Assembly: GCF_039555335.1 (NCBI RefSeq)
Contig: NC_092635.1
Coordinates: 70,468,058-70,532,057, forward strand
Direction: 5' to 3'
DNA: 64,000 nucleotides
DNA from: Amphiura filiformis
Lineage: Eukaryota; Echinodermata; Ophiuroidea; Amphilepidida; Amphiuridae
The notes under the pieces were generated by a model. That model saw nothing but the letters and a program-made list of their open reading frames with translations, was not told where the DNA came from and made no database searches. Numbering within the stretch: position 1 is the first letter of the stretch; each line of letters begins with the position of its first letter. The position numbers were made by a program, and so were the translations under genes. This document shows positions 11,331 through 22,312 of this stretch, one piece after another.

Positions 11331-11850
11331 CTACAGTCTCTGGCAGAGAGAGAAGGGGGGGGTTATGAGGCTCCAGACTTGAAACCCTTACCCATTTCCA
11401 AGGGCCATTTGACCATGGACAGGTAGGGAGTACCCACTTCTAAGGATTTTCTCACAAATATAGACCCATGTCTAAGGATTTCTTTCGAAATATTCCCTGA
11501 AGATTGAGATTTACTCGTCATGCTCGTGAAAAAGGGGTTTATGACAAAAATGGACTCACGTCTAAGCATTTTTTGCAAGAGAGCAACCCATTGGAGCGGC
11601 ACATCCCCATATGCCTTTTGTATGGGAGTACCCCCCCTCCGTGAAAAGAACGGCACTTGTTCACATTTTGTGAGCGTGCACAGTGTAAACATGGAAGTGG
11701 GGTTCAGATTGGCTGATTGAATGGTCTGACAATAATAACAACAAACCAATAATCTGATTGGCTGATTACGCGTCAAAGTGGTGGTCGGTGCAGAGGAGCG
11801 CTCTTGAAGGGAACACAAAGCTCCGTGTATGGTGGGACTTTGACTCACAC
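11331..11850. repeat. Dispersed repeat, family S1 copy 1
   Basis: Starts ACAGTCTCTGGCAGAGAG and ends with GCGCTCTTGAAGGGAACACA, the sequence being shared in inverted form with 28500-28690. Conserved blocks are TTTGTGAGCG/AACATGGAAGTGG and GATTGGCTGATT. An interior block of ATTTTCTCACAAATATAGAC-type sequence is absent from the other copy. Confidence 0.65.
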
Positions 11851-12219
11851 AGTAACAAAAAGCATATACTTCTCGCCTATTACGAGCTGATTATAGTCTA
11901 GGTTTTACCAACCAATCCCATACTGAACTGCTGTACATTTTATTAAAATTGAATACCTAATTCACAATAAATAACAATGCAATGGTCAATTTTATAGTTA
12001 TAAAGTTGTCCTTTATTGTGGCATGAAAATGTATGCAGAAATCTATAGAAACAAAATACAGACATGTAGAAATAATTACTGCATTATTATTCTTGATATA
12101 CTTTTATAAATACTGTTTATTTGTAAGTCCACATTTGAGTCAAGACTGTAAACAAGAGCGATAACCGCACCATAGCTGAACCATGTGGCTTCGGCAGTAT
12201 ATTGTGGTAGGCCTATACC

Positions 12220-12460
12220 ACTGTCATCATTGCATTTAAATTTTAGCTCAATTGAAGCATTTTGAAAACTTGACATTTGACCCCTTTATTGCCCCTTAAT
12301 GACCTTAAATGAATTTTAAAATATTTTAAACATGTTTAGAATGTCATAAGGATCATTGCGTTTAAATTTCAGCTCAATGGGAGCATTTTGGAAAACTTGA
12401 CCTTTGACCCCTTTATGACCCCTTAATGACCTTAAATGAATCTTAAAATGTTTTTAAAAC
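12220..12460. repeat. Tandem repeat M1, about 125-bp unit
   Basis: Two units of ATAAGGATCATTGCGTTTAA / CAGCTCAATGGGAGCATTTT / TGACCTTTGACCCC / TTAATGACCTTAAATGAAT. The same unit recurs in three copies at 15543-15910, on the other side of the M2 array. Confidence 0.85.
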
Positions 12461-12744
12461 TAGAGTACCTGCGGCTGTGAGGGCACTGTAGCTGTACGTG
12501 AGAGCACCACCAGCATCAGATAGTGATGCTGTTTGACCCCCCACTGAACCCATATGACCTCTGACCCTAAATGACCTTGGCTTGATCCCCTTTGACCTTT
12601 GATGACCTCAGTTTTATTTGATACATCCATTTGAAATTTAGAAATCATTTTCAGCTATGAATGCTGGGAAGACATTGCAGTCCTCACAGGGAGTGGTGAA
12701 ATCTTCCTGTTCCTGTCATATTGAGAATTAGTTATACCATGTTT

Positions 12745-15480
12745 AAGCCCTCGTAGCAAGGACTCCACCCACCAAGTCTGTGCCCGATCGGACAAAGTTT
12801 GAAATTTGACCCCCTCCGTAATGACCTTTAACCTTGGTTGACCTCAATTTTATTTTGCCCATATATTTCCCTCGTAGCAAGGATTCCACCCACCAACTTT
12901 GAGCTCCATCGGACAAAGTTTGAAATTTAACCCCTCCATAATGACCTTTGACCTCGGTTGACCTCAATTTAATTTCGGGCATATATTCCCCTCGCATCAA
13001 GGATTCCACCCACCAAGTTTGAGCCCGATCGGACAAAGTTTGAAATATGACCCTCCGTAATGACCTTTGACCTCGGTTGACCTCAATTTTATTTTGGGCA
13101 TATATCCCCCGCGTATCAAGGATTCCACCCACCAAGTTTGAGCCCGATCGGACAAAGTTTGACATTTGACCCCTCCGTAATGACCTTTGACCTCGGTTGA
13201 CCTCAATTTTATTTCGGGCATATACTCGCCTCGTATCAAGGATTCCACCTACCAAGTTTGGGCCCGATCGGACAAAGTTGAAATTTTGACCTTTGACCTT
13301 GACCTCCGATGACCTTTCAAACTACCCCATAAACGTGGAATGCCCGATACCTATCTATATCCGAAATATCGGAGTGATGCGTCAAGCGGCTAAACGCATT
13401 GCCGGACAGACGGACAGACAGAGCTTACGATTTTATTAGTACTAGTGCACCTGCAGCTGTGAGAGCCCTGATGCTGTGAGAGCACTGGCATGATAACATT
13501 TCTGTTTGACCCCAGATGACCTTGGTGTAATTTTTTTCATGCCCCCCCTCATACAAAGGATTCCACCTATCAAGTTTAAGCCCAATAGGGCAAAGTTTAA
13601 ATTTAGCCCCTATATGACCTTTGACCTTGGTTGACGTCAATTTTATTTTTGCATATATTCCCTCGCATCAAGGATTCCACCCACCAATTTTGAGCCCGAT
13701 AGGACAAAGTTTGAAATCCATGACCTTTGACCTTTGACCTCGGATGACCTCCATATAATGTTTTTCATGCTCCCCTCGTACGAAGGTTTCGACCTGAGAC
13801 TATTATACCTGAATTCAGGTATAATAGTCTCAGGTTTCGACCCACCAAGTTTGAGCCCGATTGGACAAAGTTTGAAATTTGTTCGCTCCGTAATGACCTT
13901 TGACCTCGGTTGACCTCGATTTTATTTAGCGCATTATATTCCCCTCCTATCAAGGATTCCACCCACCAAATTTGGGCCCGATTGGACAAAGTTTGAAATC
14001 TTGACCTTTGACCTTGACCTCCGATGACCCTCAAAACCACATGGCCAACATGCTATTCCCAATACCTACCTATATCCAAAATTTCAGCACGATGCGTCGA
14101 AGTGCGGCGAAACGCATAGCAGGACAGACAGATAGATAGATACACAGACAGATAGAGACCGCTTATTATTTTATTAGTACTAGTGCACCTGCGGCTGTGA
14201 GAGCCCTTAGCCCCTACATGACCTTTGACCTCGGTTGACCTCAATTTTGTTTTGCGCATATATTCCCCTCGTATCAAGGATTCCACTCACCAAGTTTGAG
14301 CCCGAAAGGACAAAGTTTGAAATCCATGACCTTTGACCTCGGATGACCTCCATATAATGTTTTTCATGCTCCCCTCATACAAAGGTTTCGACCCACCATG
14401 TTTGAGCCCGATCGGACAAAGTTTGAAATTTGACCCCTCCGTAATGACCTTTGACCTCGATTGACCTCAATTTTGTTTGGCGCATATATTTCCCCTCATA
14501 TCAAGGATTCCACCTACCAAGTTTGAGCCTGATAGGACAAAGTTTGAAATCCATGACCTTTGACCTTTGACCTCGGATGACCTCCATATAATGTTTTTCA
14601 TGCTCCCCTCATACAAAGGTTTCGACCCACCAAGTTTGAGCCTGATCGGGCAAAGTTTGAAATTTGACCCTCCGTAATGACCTTTGACCTCGGTTGACCT
14701 CGATTTTATTTCGCATTACATTCCCTCCTATCAAGGATTCCACCCACCAAGTTTGGGCCCGATCGGACAAAGTTTGAAATTTTGACCTTTGACCTTGACC
14801 TCCGATGACCTTGAAACCACATGGCCAACATGCTTTTCCCAATACCTATCTATATCCCAACTTTCAGCACGATGCGTTGAAGTGCGGCGAAACGCATAGC
14901 CGGACAGACAGACAGACAGATAGATAGATACACAGATACACAGATAGACAGAGAGCGCTTATTATTTTATTAGTACTAGTGCACCTGCGGCTGTGAGAGC
15001 CGAGATACTGTGAGAGCACTGGCATGATAGCGATACTGTTTGACCTCAATTTTGTTTTGCGCATATATTCCCCTCGTATCAAGGATTGCACCCACCAAGT
15101 TTGAACCCGATAGGAAAAAGTTTGAAATCCATGACATTTGACCTTTGACCTCGGATGACCTCCATATAATGTTTTTCATGCTCCCCTCAGACGAAGGTTT
15201 CAACCCACCAAGTTTGAGCCCGATCGGACAAAGTTTGAAATTTGACCCCTCCGTAATGACCTTTGACCTCGGTTGACCTTGATTTTATTTCGCGCATTAT
15301 ATTCCCCTGCTATCAAGGATTCCACCCACCAAGTTTGGGCCCGATCGGACAAAGTTTGAAATTTTGACCTTTGACCTTGACCTCCGATGACCTTTAAAAC
15401 CACATGGTCAACATGCTTTTCCCGATACCTATCCATATCCGAAATTTCGCTCGATGCGTCGGCGGCGAAACGCATAGCTG
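12745..15480. repeat. M2 minisatellite array rich in TGACCTTTGACC
   Basis: Many copies of an approximately 120-bp unit: ATCAAGGATTCCACCCACCA, GTTTGAGCCCGATCGGACAA, AGTTTGAAATTTGACCCCTC and TAATGACCTTTGACCTCGG. They are grouped in blocks at 12745-13330, 13520-14045, 14200-14830 and 15030-15480. Each block ends in CCGATACCTATCTATATCC, a conserved GATGCGTCGAAGTGCGGCGAAACGCAT segment and a (GACA)n/(GATA)n run, then GTACTAGTGCACCTGCGGCT starts the next block. The higher-order unit is therefore about 700-800 bp. Short open frames here are by-products of the repeats. Confidence 0.9.
13795..13832. mobile_element. 38-bp perfect palindrome with 10-bp target duplication
   Basis: Half-site TGAGACTATTATACCTGAA followed by its exact complement. 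It is flanked by GGTTTCGACC at 13785-13794 and 13833-13842, whereas the other M2 repeat units carry GGTTTCGACC once at this position. It is therefore a recent insertion. A sister element lies at 41140-41172. Confidence 0.85.
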
Positions 15481-15542
15481 GACAGACAGACAGACAGATA
15501 GACAGAGACCGCTTATTATTTTAGTAGTATAGATAGATAGAT

Positions 15543-15910
15543 AGATGTTTAGAATGTCATAAGGATCATTGCATATAAATTTCAGCTCGATTGGAGCATT
15601 TTGAAAAACTTGACCTTTGACCCCTTTAAGACCCCCCTTAATGACCTTAAATGAATTTTAAAATATTTTTAAATGTTTACAATGTCATAAGGATCATTGC
15701 ATTTAAATTTCAGCTCAATTGGAGCATTTTGAAAACCGTGACCTGTGACCCCTTTATGACCCCTTAATGACCTGAAATAAATGTTTAAATGTTTTAAACA
15801 TGCTTAGAATGTCATAAGGATCATTGCATTTAAATTTGAGCTCAATCGGAGCATTTTCGGTTAAAATGACCTTTTTTTGACCCCTGTGACCCCAGGATGA
15901 CCTCTGACGT
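15543..15910. repeat. Tandem repeat M1, three copies
   Basis: Three units of TTTAGAATGTCATAAGGATC / ATTGCATTTAAATTTCAGCTC / GGAGCATTTTGAAAA / TGACCTTTGACCCC, as at 12220-12460. They are preceded by (GATA)n at 15525-15545. Confidence 0.85.
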
Positions 15911-16017
15911 TTGGAAATATTTTTATTATATTCTTTATGTTTTCCTCTTTCATATGACACCACTCATGGGGTCATACCTTCGTCAACATTTAGAGATATG
16001 TCCATTTCAGACCAAAT

Positions 16018-16075
16018 GGTTAGTCAGTTAGTAAGCTAGTAAGTAAGTAAGCTAGTAAGTAAGTAAGCTAGTAAC
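16018..16075. repeat. Simple repeat (AGTAAGTAAGCT)n
   Basis: TTAGTAAGCTAGTAAGTAAG repeated about three times. Confidence 0.85.
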
Positions 16076-16425
16076 ATTTACTCATATAGGCTGATACCAT
16101 TTCATGGTTCAGCAAAAATATACATGTAATAGCAAAATTCATATCACTGATGTTATAAGCAGTGTCGTGCACAGGACTTTTTTTTACTGTGGGGCACACA
16201 ATCCCCCCCCCCCTTTGCGCACGCCACTGGTTCACAACTGTTATTAAAACAATATTGTAACATAAACTGTGGACATTCTCATTTTTCTCTCCAGAATTTT
16301 GATTTTTACAAGACTGCAATGTACTTTTTAAAATGAACTAAAATACCCTGGCCTTCCAAGCACTGCATTTGTAACAAAATCTGAGATTTATAATAAAATC
16401 TTTGAATCCCAAGATTTAAACGGGC

Positions 16426-16752
16426 ATTTTGTGATCCACAGCCTCATCCCCCCACTTTTCTCAAAAAAGTTTTTATACCACTGGAAACCTCTAGATACAT
16501 AATGTTTATGTACAAATAATTCCTTGCAGATTAATTTGTTTAGCAAAAATATAGTCAAATTTGAATTACATTCTGGTGTACCAGAACGAAATTACAACAG
16601 TGGCCTATGGAGCAGTGTAATACACATAATCTTGCATAACTCTCAAACACAAAATCGGAATCAACTGATATTTTGGGAATAAGCTTTTTTCGTGGACATC
16701 TACTGAAAAATGTTATAAAAAGAGAATACTAGGATCACGAAATACTCCTTTT
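16426..16752. repeat. Dispersed element family P2, copy 2 (inverted)
   Basis: Reverse orientation relative to 6268-6577. It starts GGGCATTTTGTGATCCACAG, continues ATAATGTTTATGTACAAATAA and TCTGGTGTACCAGAACG, and ends CACGAAATACTCCTTTT. Confidence 0.78.
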
Positions 16753-17111
16753 AATTCAATCAAAATGTAAGTCAAACTTGTGTATGACCAAAATGGTGAT
16801 TTCATTATTTTTTTTCATTAAAACAGTTTAAAAGGTACATTTGACAGTGAAATCTAACATGATTTTGTAAAAAAAATGCATACTTTTTTCCAGAAATTTT
16901 ATAATACTGTAAAATCTCGTCTACAAGCATACATCGAGTGTTTTTGATGAAAGTTAAATTAATACCAAACAGCCGTAAATATGCCAATACAATAGATTAG
17001 TCTTACAAAAGTACTTGTCTGTATGTTTGTATAGATAATTTATTTGCTTGAACTCCATCATGTTATGAATTGATGCCTGGATTAATTTAGCTTTCATCAA
17101 AAGCATTCTAT

Positions 17112-17586
17112 ATACCGTATTGTTTGTAATAAACGCTCCCCCTCTAATAAACGCCCCCCCTCCAATTTTTCTGTGAAAAATTGACAAAAATGCAAACATT
17201 TCCATGCTATATCATGTGAGTAAGCTTAAAACTGGCATCAGTCAGTCAGTCTTGTCATGGACGATCGGTAAATTGCATGGACAAAACCTATTATAATTAT
17301 AACTCACACTTCCATCCATTCCATTGCCTAATTATGGTAGAATTTCACCAGATTCTTGCTTGCTGATGCATGTATGGGTGTAATTTTAATGTATTTACCA
17401 CGAAAATGATATTTTCCATGGGCGTTGCCATTAGTGTAGCAGTAAATCCCTCCTTTCTACAGGAGCACCATCGGGAAATTTAACCCGAATTTAAAGTTTT
17501 TTTCCACTGACAATTCACCTTCAATAAACGCCCCCTTTTGGAAAAATGCAACGCCCCCGGGGCGTTTATTACAAACAATACGGTAT
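17112..17586. mobile_element. MITE with 25-bp TIRs
   Basis: ATACCGTATTGTTTGTAATA (continuing to AACGC) at 17112-17136 and its exact complement at 17562-17586. Subterminal repeats of AATAAACGCCCCC occur at both ends. The interior is AT-rich and non-coding. Confidence 0.88.
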
Positions 17587-19480
17587 GCTTGTAGACAATG
17601 TTTTACGTTATTGCTTTAAGCTTGCAAGAAGTTCATGATTTTTTTGTTGAAATTGACAGTTAAGATTTGTACATTCATTTCCGTAATCACTCAAAATCAT
17701 GATGCTATAAAAAGTCTGCAAAAATGGGGAACATTTTGATAATTGAAACCTGTTATTACTTTCAATTAAGTGCAAATTAAAATTGCAAGAAAAGTAAATA
17801 AACTGAGATACAATGTATTTTGATACATCATTAAATACTTTTTGGTCCTTTTGAATAAATATAAATTGAACTGAGCAACTGAGAAAAAACTGATGCCTTT
17901 CAATTGCCAATTAAAGTTACATATTTAATGAAATCATAAAGAGGTTACAATATCATTTTCTCTACATCTTGTAAGCGAATTAGTCTACATCAGTGGCATT
18001 GCCAGCACTTTTTTTTAATTTTTGAAGTGGCATTCTTGGCCATGCTCACTAGATAATGATGTATAACAATCATTTTGATACATCCTGTATGATATCATAA
18101 TTCTGTATTTACACCTATGAAGGCAAGGACAAGTGGAGAGAGAACAATAGAAGCCAAGGGCCTTGTCCAAGGGCACAAAATGATCGCCTTCATTCAGCAT
18201 TGAGCATAAGCCCCAGTGACCTAGAAACCCCAAGTGAACTAGAAAACCATCAAAATCTTCCTTTTTCCAAAAGGAAACAAATAAAGCTTAATTAAAAAGT
18301 GTGTGAATCTGGGCCAAAAGCCTCCAAAACGGGCTGAAAATAAAGAAAAGTGCGGAAATTTGGGCTTCATGAAAGCAGGAATTTTTGGTATTTTTGCAAT
18401 AGTTGCTTGAATGCAAAAAGCGCAAAAGCAAATGCACCTCGAAAAAATTTCCACTTTTACAATATCCATTAAGGTGACAAACAAAAAAACCCTATTCTAC
18501 GGGCCGACGGACCTTTCAAAAGATTTTTTGCAAACATTTTCAGCCGAAATTAATCAATTTTAGCACCAAAACGGCTAGTTTTACATGATTTAACAAAATT
18601 TAAAAAAAATTCTCCAAAAATCGCCTACAGTCATGTCAAGACGATGTAAACATTTTCTCTTTTTGTTCCAAATGATCTTAAAACATAGAATGTTTTAATC
18701 AATTTGTTTAACATACACATATATATCTAGAGAAAGACCTCACAACTACACTTGTATTTGCTTATATCACCTGACAGAGTTATCCAACTGAACATTCCAC
18801 ACTGATCAGCGCTGGTGTGTTGATTTATGGTAATAAGCAAAATTGATACATAAAACAGTTGTAGGTAATATTTGGACATCTAAAGGAGGATAAATAACAC
18901 CTCCATTATCTCCTCCATTTTGGGGCTGTGTGATGTACTGCTACTAACTGGGAATTCCTGTGATTTTACTTGGCATTTACATCATTGGCAGTTCTAATCA
19001 GGCTCATCCAATACTTTGCTATACTATGATCACCTCGTAATATGCAAGATTTATTTGTTTTTTGGTCAATAAAGTCCCAACTTACGCCTGTGCAAGTTCA
19101 CAAAAGCGCACATCAGTCGAGCTATATGCAAAGCATGGTTCATGTAGGTGGACCCACAATGTTAGGAGTCCCACCTACAGAGTCTAGTTATATGCAATTG
19201 ATGTGAATATGCCAAGACCAAACTACTTTTAAGTACAAAGCATTGTTAGCAAAGTGCAAAGTTCACTACCATTGAAACACAGTTACGATATTTTTTATCC
19301 CACTTTGATATTACCCACAATACACTGTTCTAAATTTTCAATAGTGCTTATTGATACATAACAATATTGCTCCATGATCACACAGTACACACAGATGACT
19401 GGTTATTCATCACAAGACCGCATGATGACATTTGAACAGAAAATAATACATTTCACATTGTCTTTGTAAGTGCGTAACCT
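17587..19480. other. Gene-free stretch downstream of BEN exons
   Basis: AT-rich. It holds a minus-strand AATAAA at 19055-19050 that could end the BEN transcripts. No exon was found here; in particular no fifth copy of the Y-C-x-D-x-R-K exon. Confidence 0.5.
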
Positions 19481-19491
19481 GTATGCACTAT

Positions 19492-19625
19492 CTACAATGT
19501 ATACACAGTTGTTGAGTTTGCTTGGAGTTGTTTCAAAAATGCTTTACGAGTGTCACGACAATAGCACGCCACCACATAGTTCACGTCCTTGTCAAACACG
19601 CCTTCATTTTGACTCGCCGTGTACG
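19492..19625 (-). CDS. Alternative terminal exon 8d: BEN C-terminal half
   Basis: This copy has no ATG-started reading frame of its own on the minus strand and was found by sequence comparison with 8c. Acceptor CACTCCAG, phase 1 entry, stop TAG at 19494-19492. It encodes A-Y-T-A-S-Q-N-E-G-V-F-D-K-D-V-N-Y-V-V, then A-C-Y-C-R-D-T-R-K-A-F-L-K. All core positions are conserved and there is no frameshift, so it looks functional. It is the most distal of the four. An AATAAA poly(A) signal on the minus strand lies at 19055-19050 and could serve this or all copies. Confidence 0.82.
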
Positions 19626-19787
19626 CTGGAGTGAGAAACAAGTAAGAGAAGAAGAGGTGTGTTACCATGACTACAATGACACTCTTAGCACCAATTTTGA
19701 CGTTTTAAATTATAACAGAAGATCTTTTGGTAATATAAATGAATGAAATATGACAAGAGCTCGATCCTTCCTGTTTTGCTGTCGATT

Positions 19788-19912
19788 TTAAATCGTCTCA
19801 TTCCGCGCCATCTCTTTCATCAACTGCTTGCGTGTATCACGACAGTAACATGCCATTACGTAGCGTACATCCGTTTCTGCCACATTTGCGTTCCACGCAT
19901 CCGTAATATAAG
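19788..19912 (-). CDS. Alternative terminal exon 8c: BEN C-terminal half
   Basis: Acceptor TCTCATCAG, phase 1 entry, stop TAA at 19790-19788. It encodes A-Y-I-T-D-A-W-N-A-N-V, then Y-V-M-A-C-Y-C-R-D-T-R-K-Q-L-M, ending A-R-N-E-T-I. The A-C-Y-C-R-D-T-R-K segment is identical to that of 8d, which points to a recent exon duplication of these two. It has exactly the same length (125 nt) as 8a. W-N-A-N-V followed by acidic residues before the last helix is typical of BEN domains. Confidence 0.85.
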
Positions 19913-19973
19913 CTGATGAGAGACAAGTGAAACAGATAAAAGATATGTGTGAGTTACTACAGAAACTCAACAT

Positions 19974-20164
19974 TCACAGGTTGGCTGTTGTCGGACGACC
20001 CTGGCGTTCCACTGCATCAGGCAGAATGAGGCTATTTTGGAAGGGTTCAACGGATGCATAATTACTCTGCTCAAGGCGCAAGCTCTTTCGGATGTTGCAC
20101 ACATAGTACGTCATTGCCCGTTGTATTGAAGTTAGCGCCTCATCGTAGACGGAACTCGTGTATG
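19974..20164 (-). CDS. Alternative terminal exon 8b: BEN C-terminal half
   Basis: Acceptor CGTTGCAG, phase 1 entry, stop TGA at 19976-19974. It reads A-Y-T-S-S-V-Y-D-E-A, then M-T-Y-Y-V-C-N-I-R-K-S-L, followed by a longer tail of about 30 residues that ends P-T-T-A-N-L. The cysteine and basic positions are shifted by one relative to the siblings (Y-V-C-N-I-R-K instead of Y-C-R-D-T-R-K), so the last helix differs in surface. Only about 139 nt separate its start from the stop of 8a, so each exon has a very short 3' UTR/intron unless one long 3' UTR is shared. Confidence 0.82.
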
Positions 20165-20302
20165 CTGCAACGACAAACACACAGGTTTTGCGTTATTACG
20201 CTGGGCCATTACATCATGATGAAAGAATGTTAAGAATCACAGTTACTAGAAAACAAGTTTTGCAGGTTTTTTGATATAAAAGTTAGTAAGTGTTCATCAA
20301 GA

Positions 20303-20427
20303 TTATTTAGATGGTTGCCCCTGTCCTTTCCTTCTTCCTTCCATAGTCCGTCGTACATCTGAGCAGTAAATGGCAACGGATCTCATGACCAAAGTCTCTG
20401 TTGTGAGATATTTGGAAACAGTGTATG
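20303..20427 (-). CDS. Alternative terminal exon 8a: BEN C-terminal half
   Basis: Acceptor CAACACAG at 20431-20428, phase 1 entry, stop TAA at 20305-20303. Joined to exon 7 it reads K-A-Y-T-V-S-K-Y-L, then V-A-I-Y-C-S-D-V-R-R. The short tail is Gly/Arg/Lys-rich (E-G-R-R-K-G-Q-G-Q). The A-Y-(T/I)...Y-C-x-D-x-R-(K/R) pattern is shared with the other three exons and matches the end of BEN domains. With this exon the assembled coding length is 2028 nt, exactly 676 codons including stop. It is the closest of the four to exon 7 and the most divergent in its tail together with 8b. Confidence 0.82.
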
Positions 20428-20637
20428 CTGTGTTGGGGAAAACAATGGACAAAGACAAAATTGGTTGTGTGAAATTGTGAGGGCAGTATATACTTCACTT
20501 CGCCCGAGTTTGGTTGTGACATCAGTGCCTTTACTTACGTGGTTACACTGCAAGCATGCTGACAAAATGCCCTGTTGTGATATTATAACATTGGATGCCT
20601 CAACCAAGGGATTTTAAAGGTGGAATAATAATTGTAC

Positions 20638-20783
20638 ATTGGTTCGCCTCAAGTTCAGCAGTGATGTAGCTGCACGTTTCATTAGTCACAGAATCAAGTG
20701 TGTAAAAATAATCGTGCAGAGTGTACACGCATGCATACAAGGGCGGTTTGTCTACTACTGAACTTGAGGTGAACCAAAGATTG
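20638..20783. repeat. Short hairpin element between exons 7 and 8a
   Basis: GGTTCGCCTCAAGTTCAGCA at 20641 and the complementary TACTGAACTTGAGGTGAACC ending near 20775. The minus-strand frame here is a by-product of the hairpin and not a fifth BEN exon. Confidence 0.65.
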
Positions 20784-21660
20784 ACAGTTGAGGACATCAC
20801 AGTCAAGCATTAACAGAGTGGAGACTGTGGAGTATCCAAGATTCAACTTCAGATTCAACTACCATACATGGTGCACCAAAATAGTTTACAAGTTCCAGGT
20901 TGTTTTACCAGATGCTGAATGGAACAATTGGTGGATATGCACATTATGCAGTCAGGACATCTTAATTTAATAGTTTGTCTCAAAGCCCTTCCCAAGTTAA
21001 AAACCTAATGCGGAATGCATTTTTTAGGGTTTTTCTTTTGCTTAATTTTTTTTATCCGTTAGTGTTGGACCAAGCTTTTTGACAAGAATAAACCACCTTT
21101 TCATTTCTCAAGGAGGTTTTGCTGTTGTCAAGATGAAGAATTTTATTGAAATTTACGATATAGGCTATTTTGGCATCTGGCGATGTTGGACGGGAGACTT
21201 TTGTGGTGGATTTGGAACAAAAATAAAACAGCGAAAAAAAAAAAGAATAACATGCAAAAAGTGGGCATGTAACTAATGCACGCAGGACTTTGAGACAAAC
21301 TATTATAATTAAGATAGCCTCATCATTCATCAAATAAAACACCAACATTATTCACTTGGGTTGGAGAAAGGCAGAGTTTAAAATAAGAAACAAACCTAAG
21401 CCAGCCAAATATAGCTTGTTCGTCGTTCTAAATTCCTTGGATATCTCCAACTACAGCTCTTGAGATAAATTTTGAGGCCATAGTGGAACATTCGGCATGC
21501 ATGTAGCTCCGCAAAATACAACACCACTCAGGTATACAACCGAGCCATACACTGTGTACAGAATAGTGTGCACTTAGTGTAAAATACATGTATGTGACAA
21601 GTATGATCCGTGTTGGCCACAAATTATATGAAACTAACTATAGACTACATTAATTTTTAC
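20784..21660. other. Intron between exons 7 and 8a
   Basis: Contains a palindromic block around 20975-21300 (AGTTTGTCTCAAAG/CTTTGAGACAAACT), another MITE-like unit. No exon is seen. Confidence 0.5.
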
Positions 21661-21904
21661 CTTTTATAGCTTGTATGACTTCTTGGTTAAGTGTTTTCCT
21701 GGCAGGATTATTGGAAAACCCATGACTAGTAGCCTTGCCCATAGCCAGGGTCTGTCGGTCAAAGTAGATGTCCATCAGTCTCCGAACACACACAGACCAG
21801 GGGGTTTTAGTGGTCTCCCTGGCAGCAATCTGAACTTCGTACAGCTGACCACGCGTCAGGAAGACACGGTAACCTCTGGCTAGAAGAATTTGCTGTTGTG
21901 AAAT
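21661..21904 (-). CDS. Exon 7: BEN domain, N-terminal half
   Basis: A 244-nt exon, phase 0 in and phase 1 out. The acceptor has a good pyrimidine tract (TTGAAACCCAG) and the donor is AAAG|GTAAAA. It encodes about 81 residues: G-Y-R-V-F-L-T-R-G-Q-L-Y-E-V-Q-I, then C-V-R-R-L-M-D-I-Y-F-D-R-Q-T-L-A-M-G and A-R-K-T-L-N-Q-E-V-I-Q-A-I-K. The pattern C-x-R-x-L-(L/M)-x-x-x-F-x-x-x-x-L followed by K-x-L-(D/N)-x-x-x-(V/I)-x-A-I is that of BEN domains (as in BANP, NAC1 and BEND proteins), which bind DNA or chromatin partners. The domain stops mid-way and needs one of the four downstream terminal exons for its last helices. Residues are about 554-634. Confidence 0.88.
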
Positions 21905-22050
21905 CTGGGTTTCAAAGAGAAGGGAACAAAATTGTTTCAATTTAATCTCATTATCTACTGGTGGGGGTAATTTGAATGAACTCACTAACACCCCTCTCCT
22001 ACATAATACCCTTCTCCTACCTATCACTACAAGATTCCTATTTGGGCCGC

Positions 22051-22229
22051 CTGCCCAGGTACACCATCGCCAAGGTACCTGGCTGGTGGAACACACAGAA
22101 TATCTACACAGTACCAATGCTGCTACTGCACAGGACTCAGCAGCAGTGGTTCTGCACTGGTACTACAGTAGTACTCCCCCTGGTACTGCACAGTAACAGC
22201 CAAGTACCTTGGCGATGGTGTACCTCTGC
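22051..22229. repeat. Hairpin element with GGTACC-rich arms
   Basis: CAGGTACACCATCGCCAAGG near 22056 and its complement CCTTGGCGATGGTGTACCTC near 22205-22225. The interior has repeated GGTACTAC/GTAGTACC blocks. Confidence 0.75.
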
Positions 22230-22312
22230 AAGTGGCCGTAATATGAATCTAGTAGTGAACATGGAATAGTCATGTGAATTATACAATCTTTAGCTTGTGT
22301 TTCATTGTTGAA

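Noticed and set aside
11363..11848. 161-codon minus-strand ORF
   Set aside because: Lies in dispersed repeat S1; the related copy at 28500-28690 does not keep the frame.
12743..15475. Family of similar short minus-strand ORFs (V-N-R-G-Q-R-S-L)
   Set aside because: Translations of the M2 minisatellite; frames break at every unit and there is no codon-level constraint.
20600..20806. Possible fifth alternative BEN terminal exon (minus-strand frame with V-Y-T-L)
   Set aside because: No acceptor AG directly before the motif, no Y-C-x-D-x-R-K helix, and the frame is made by a small hairpin element.
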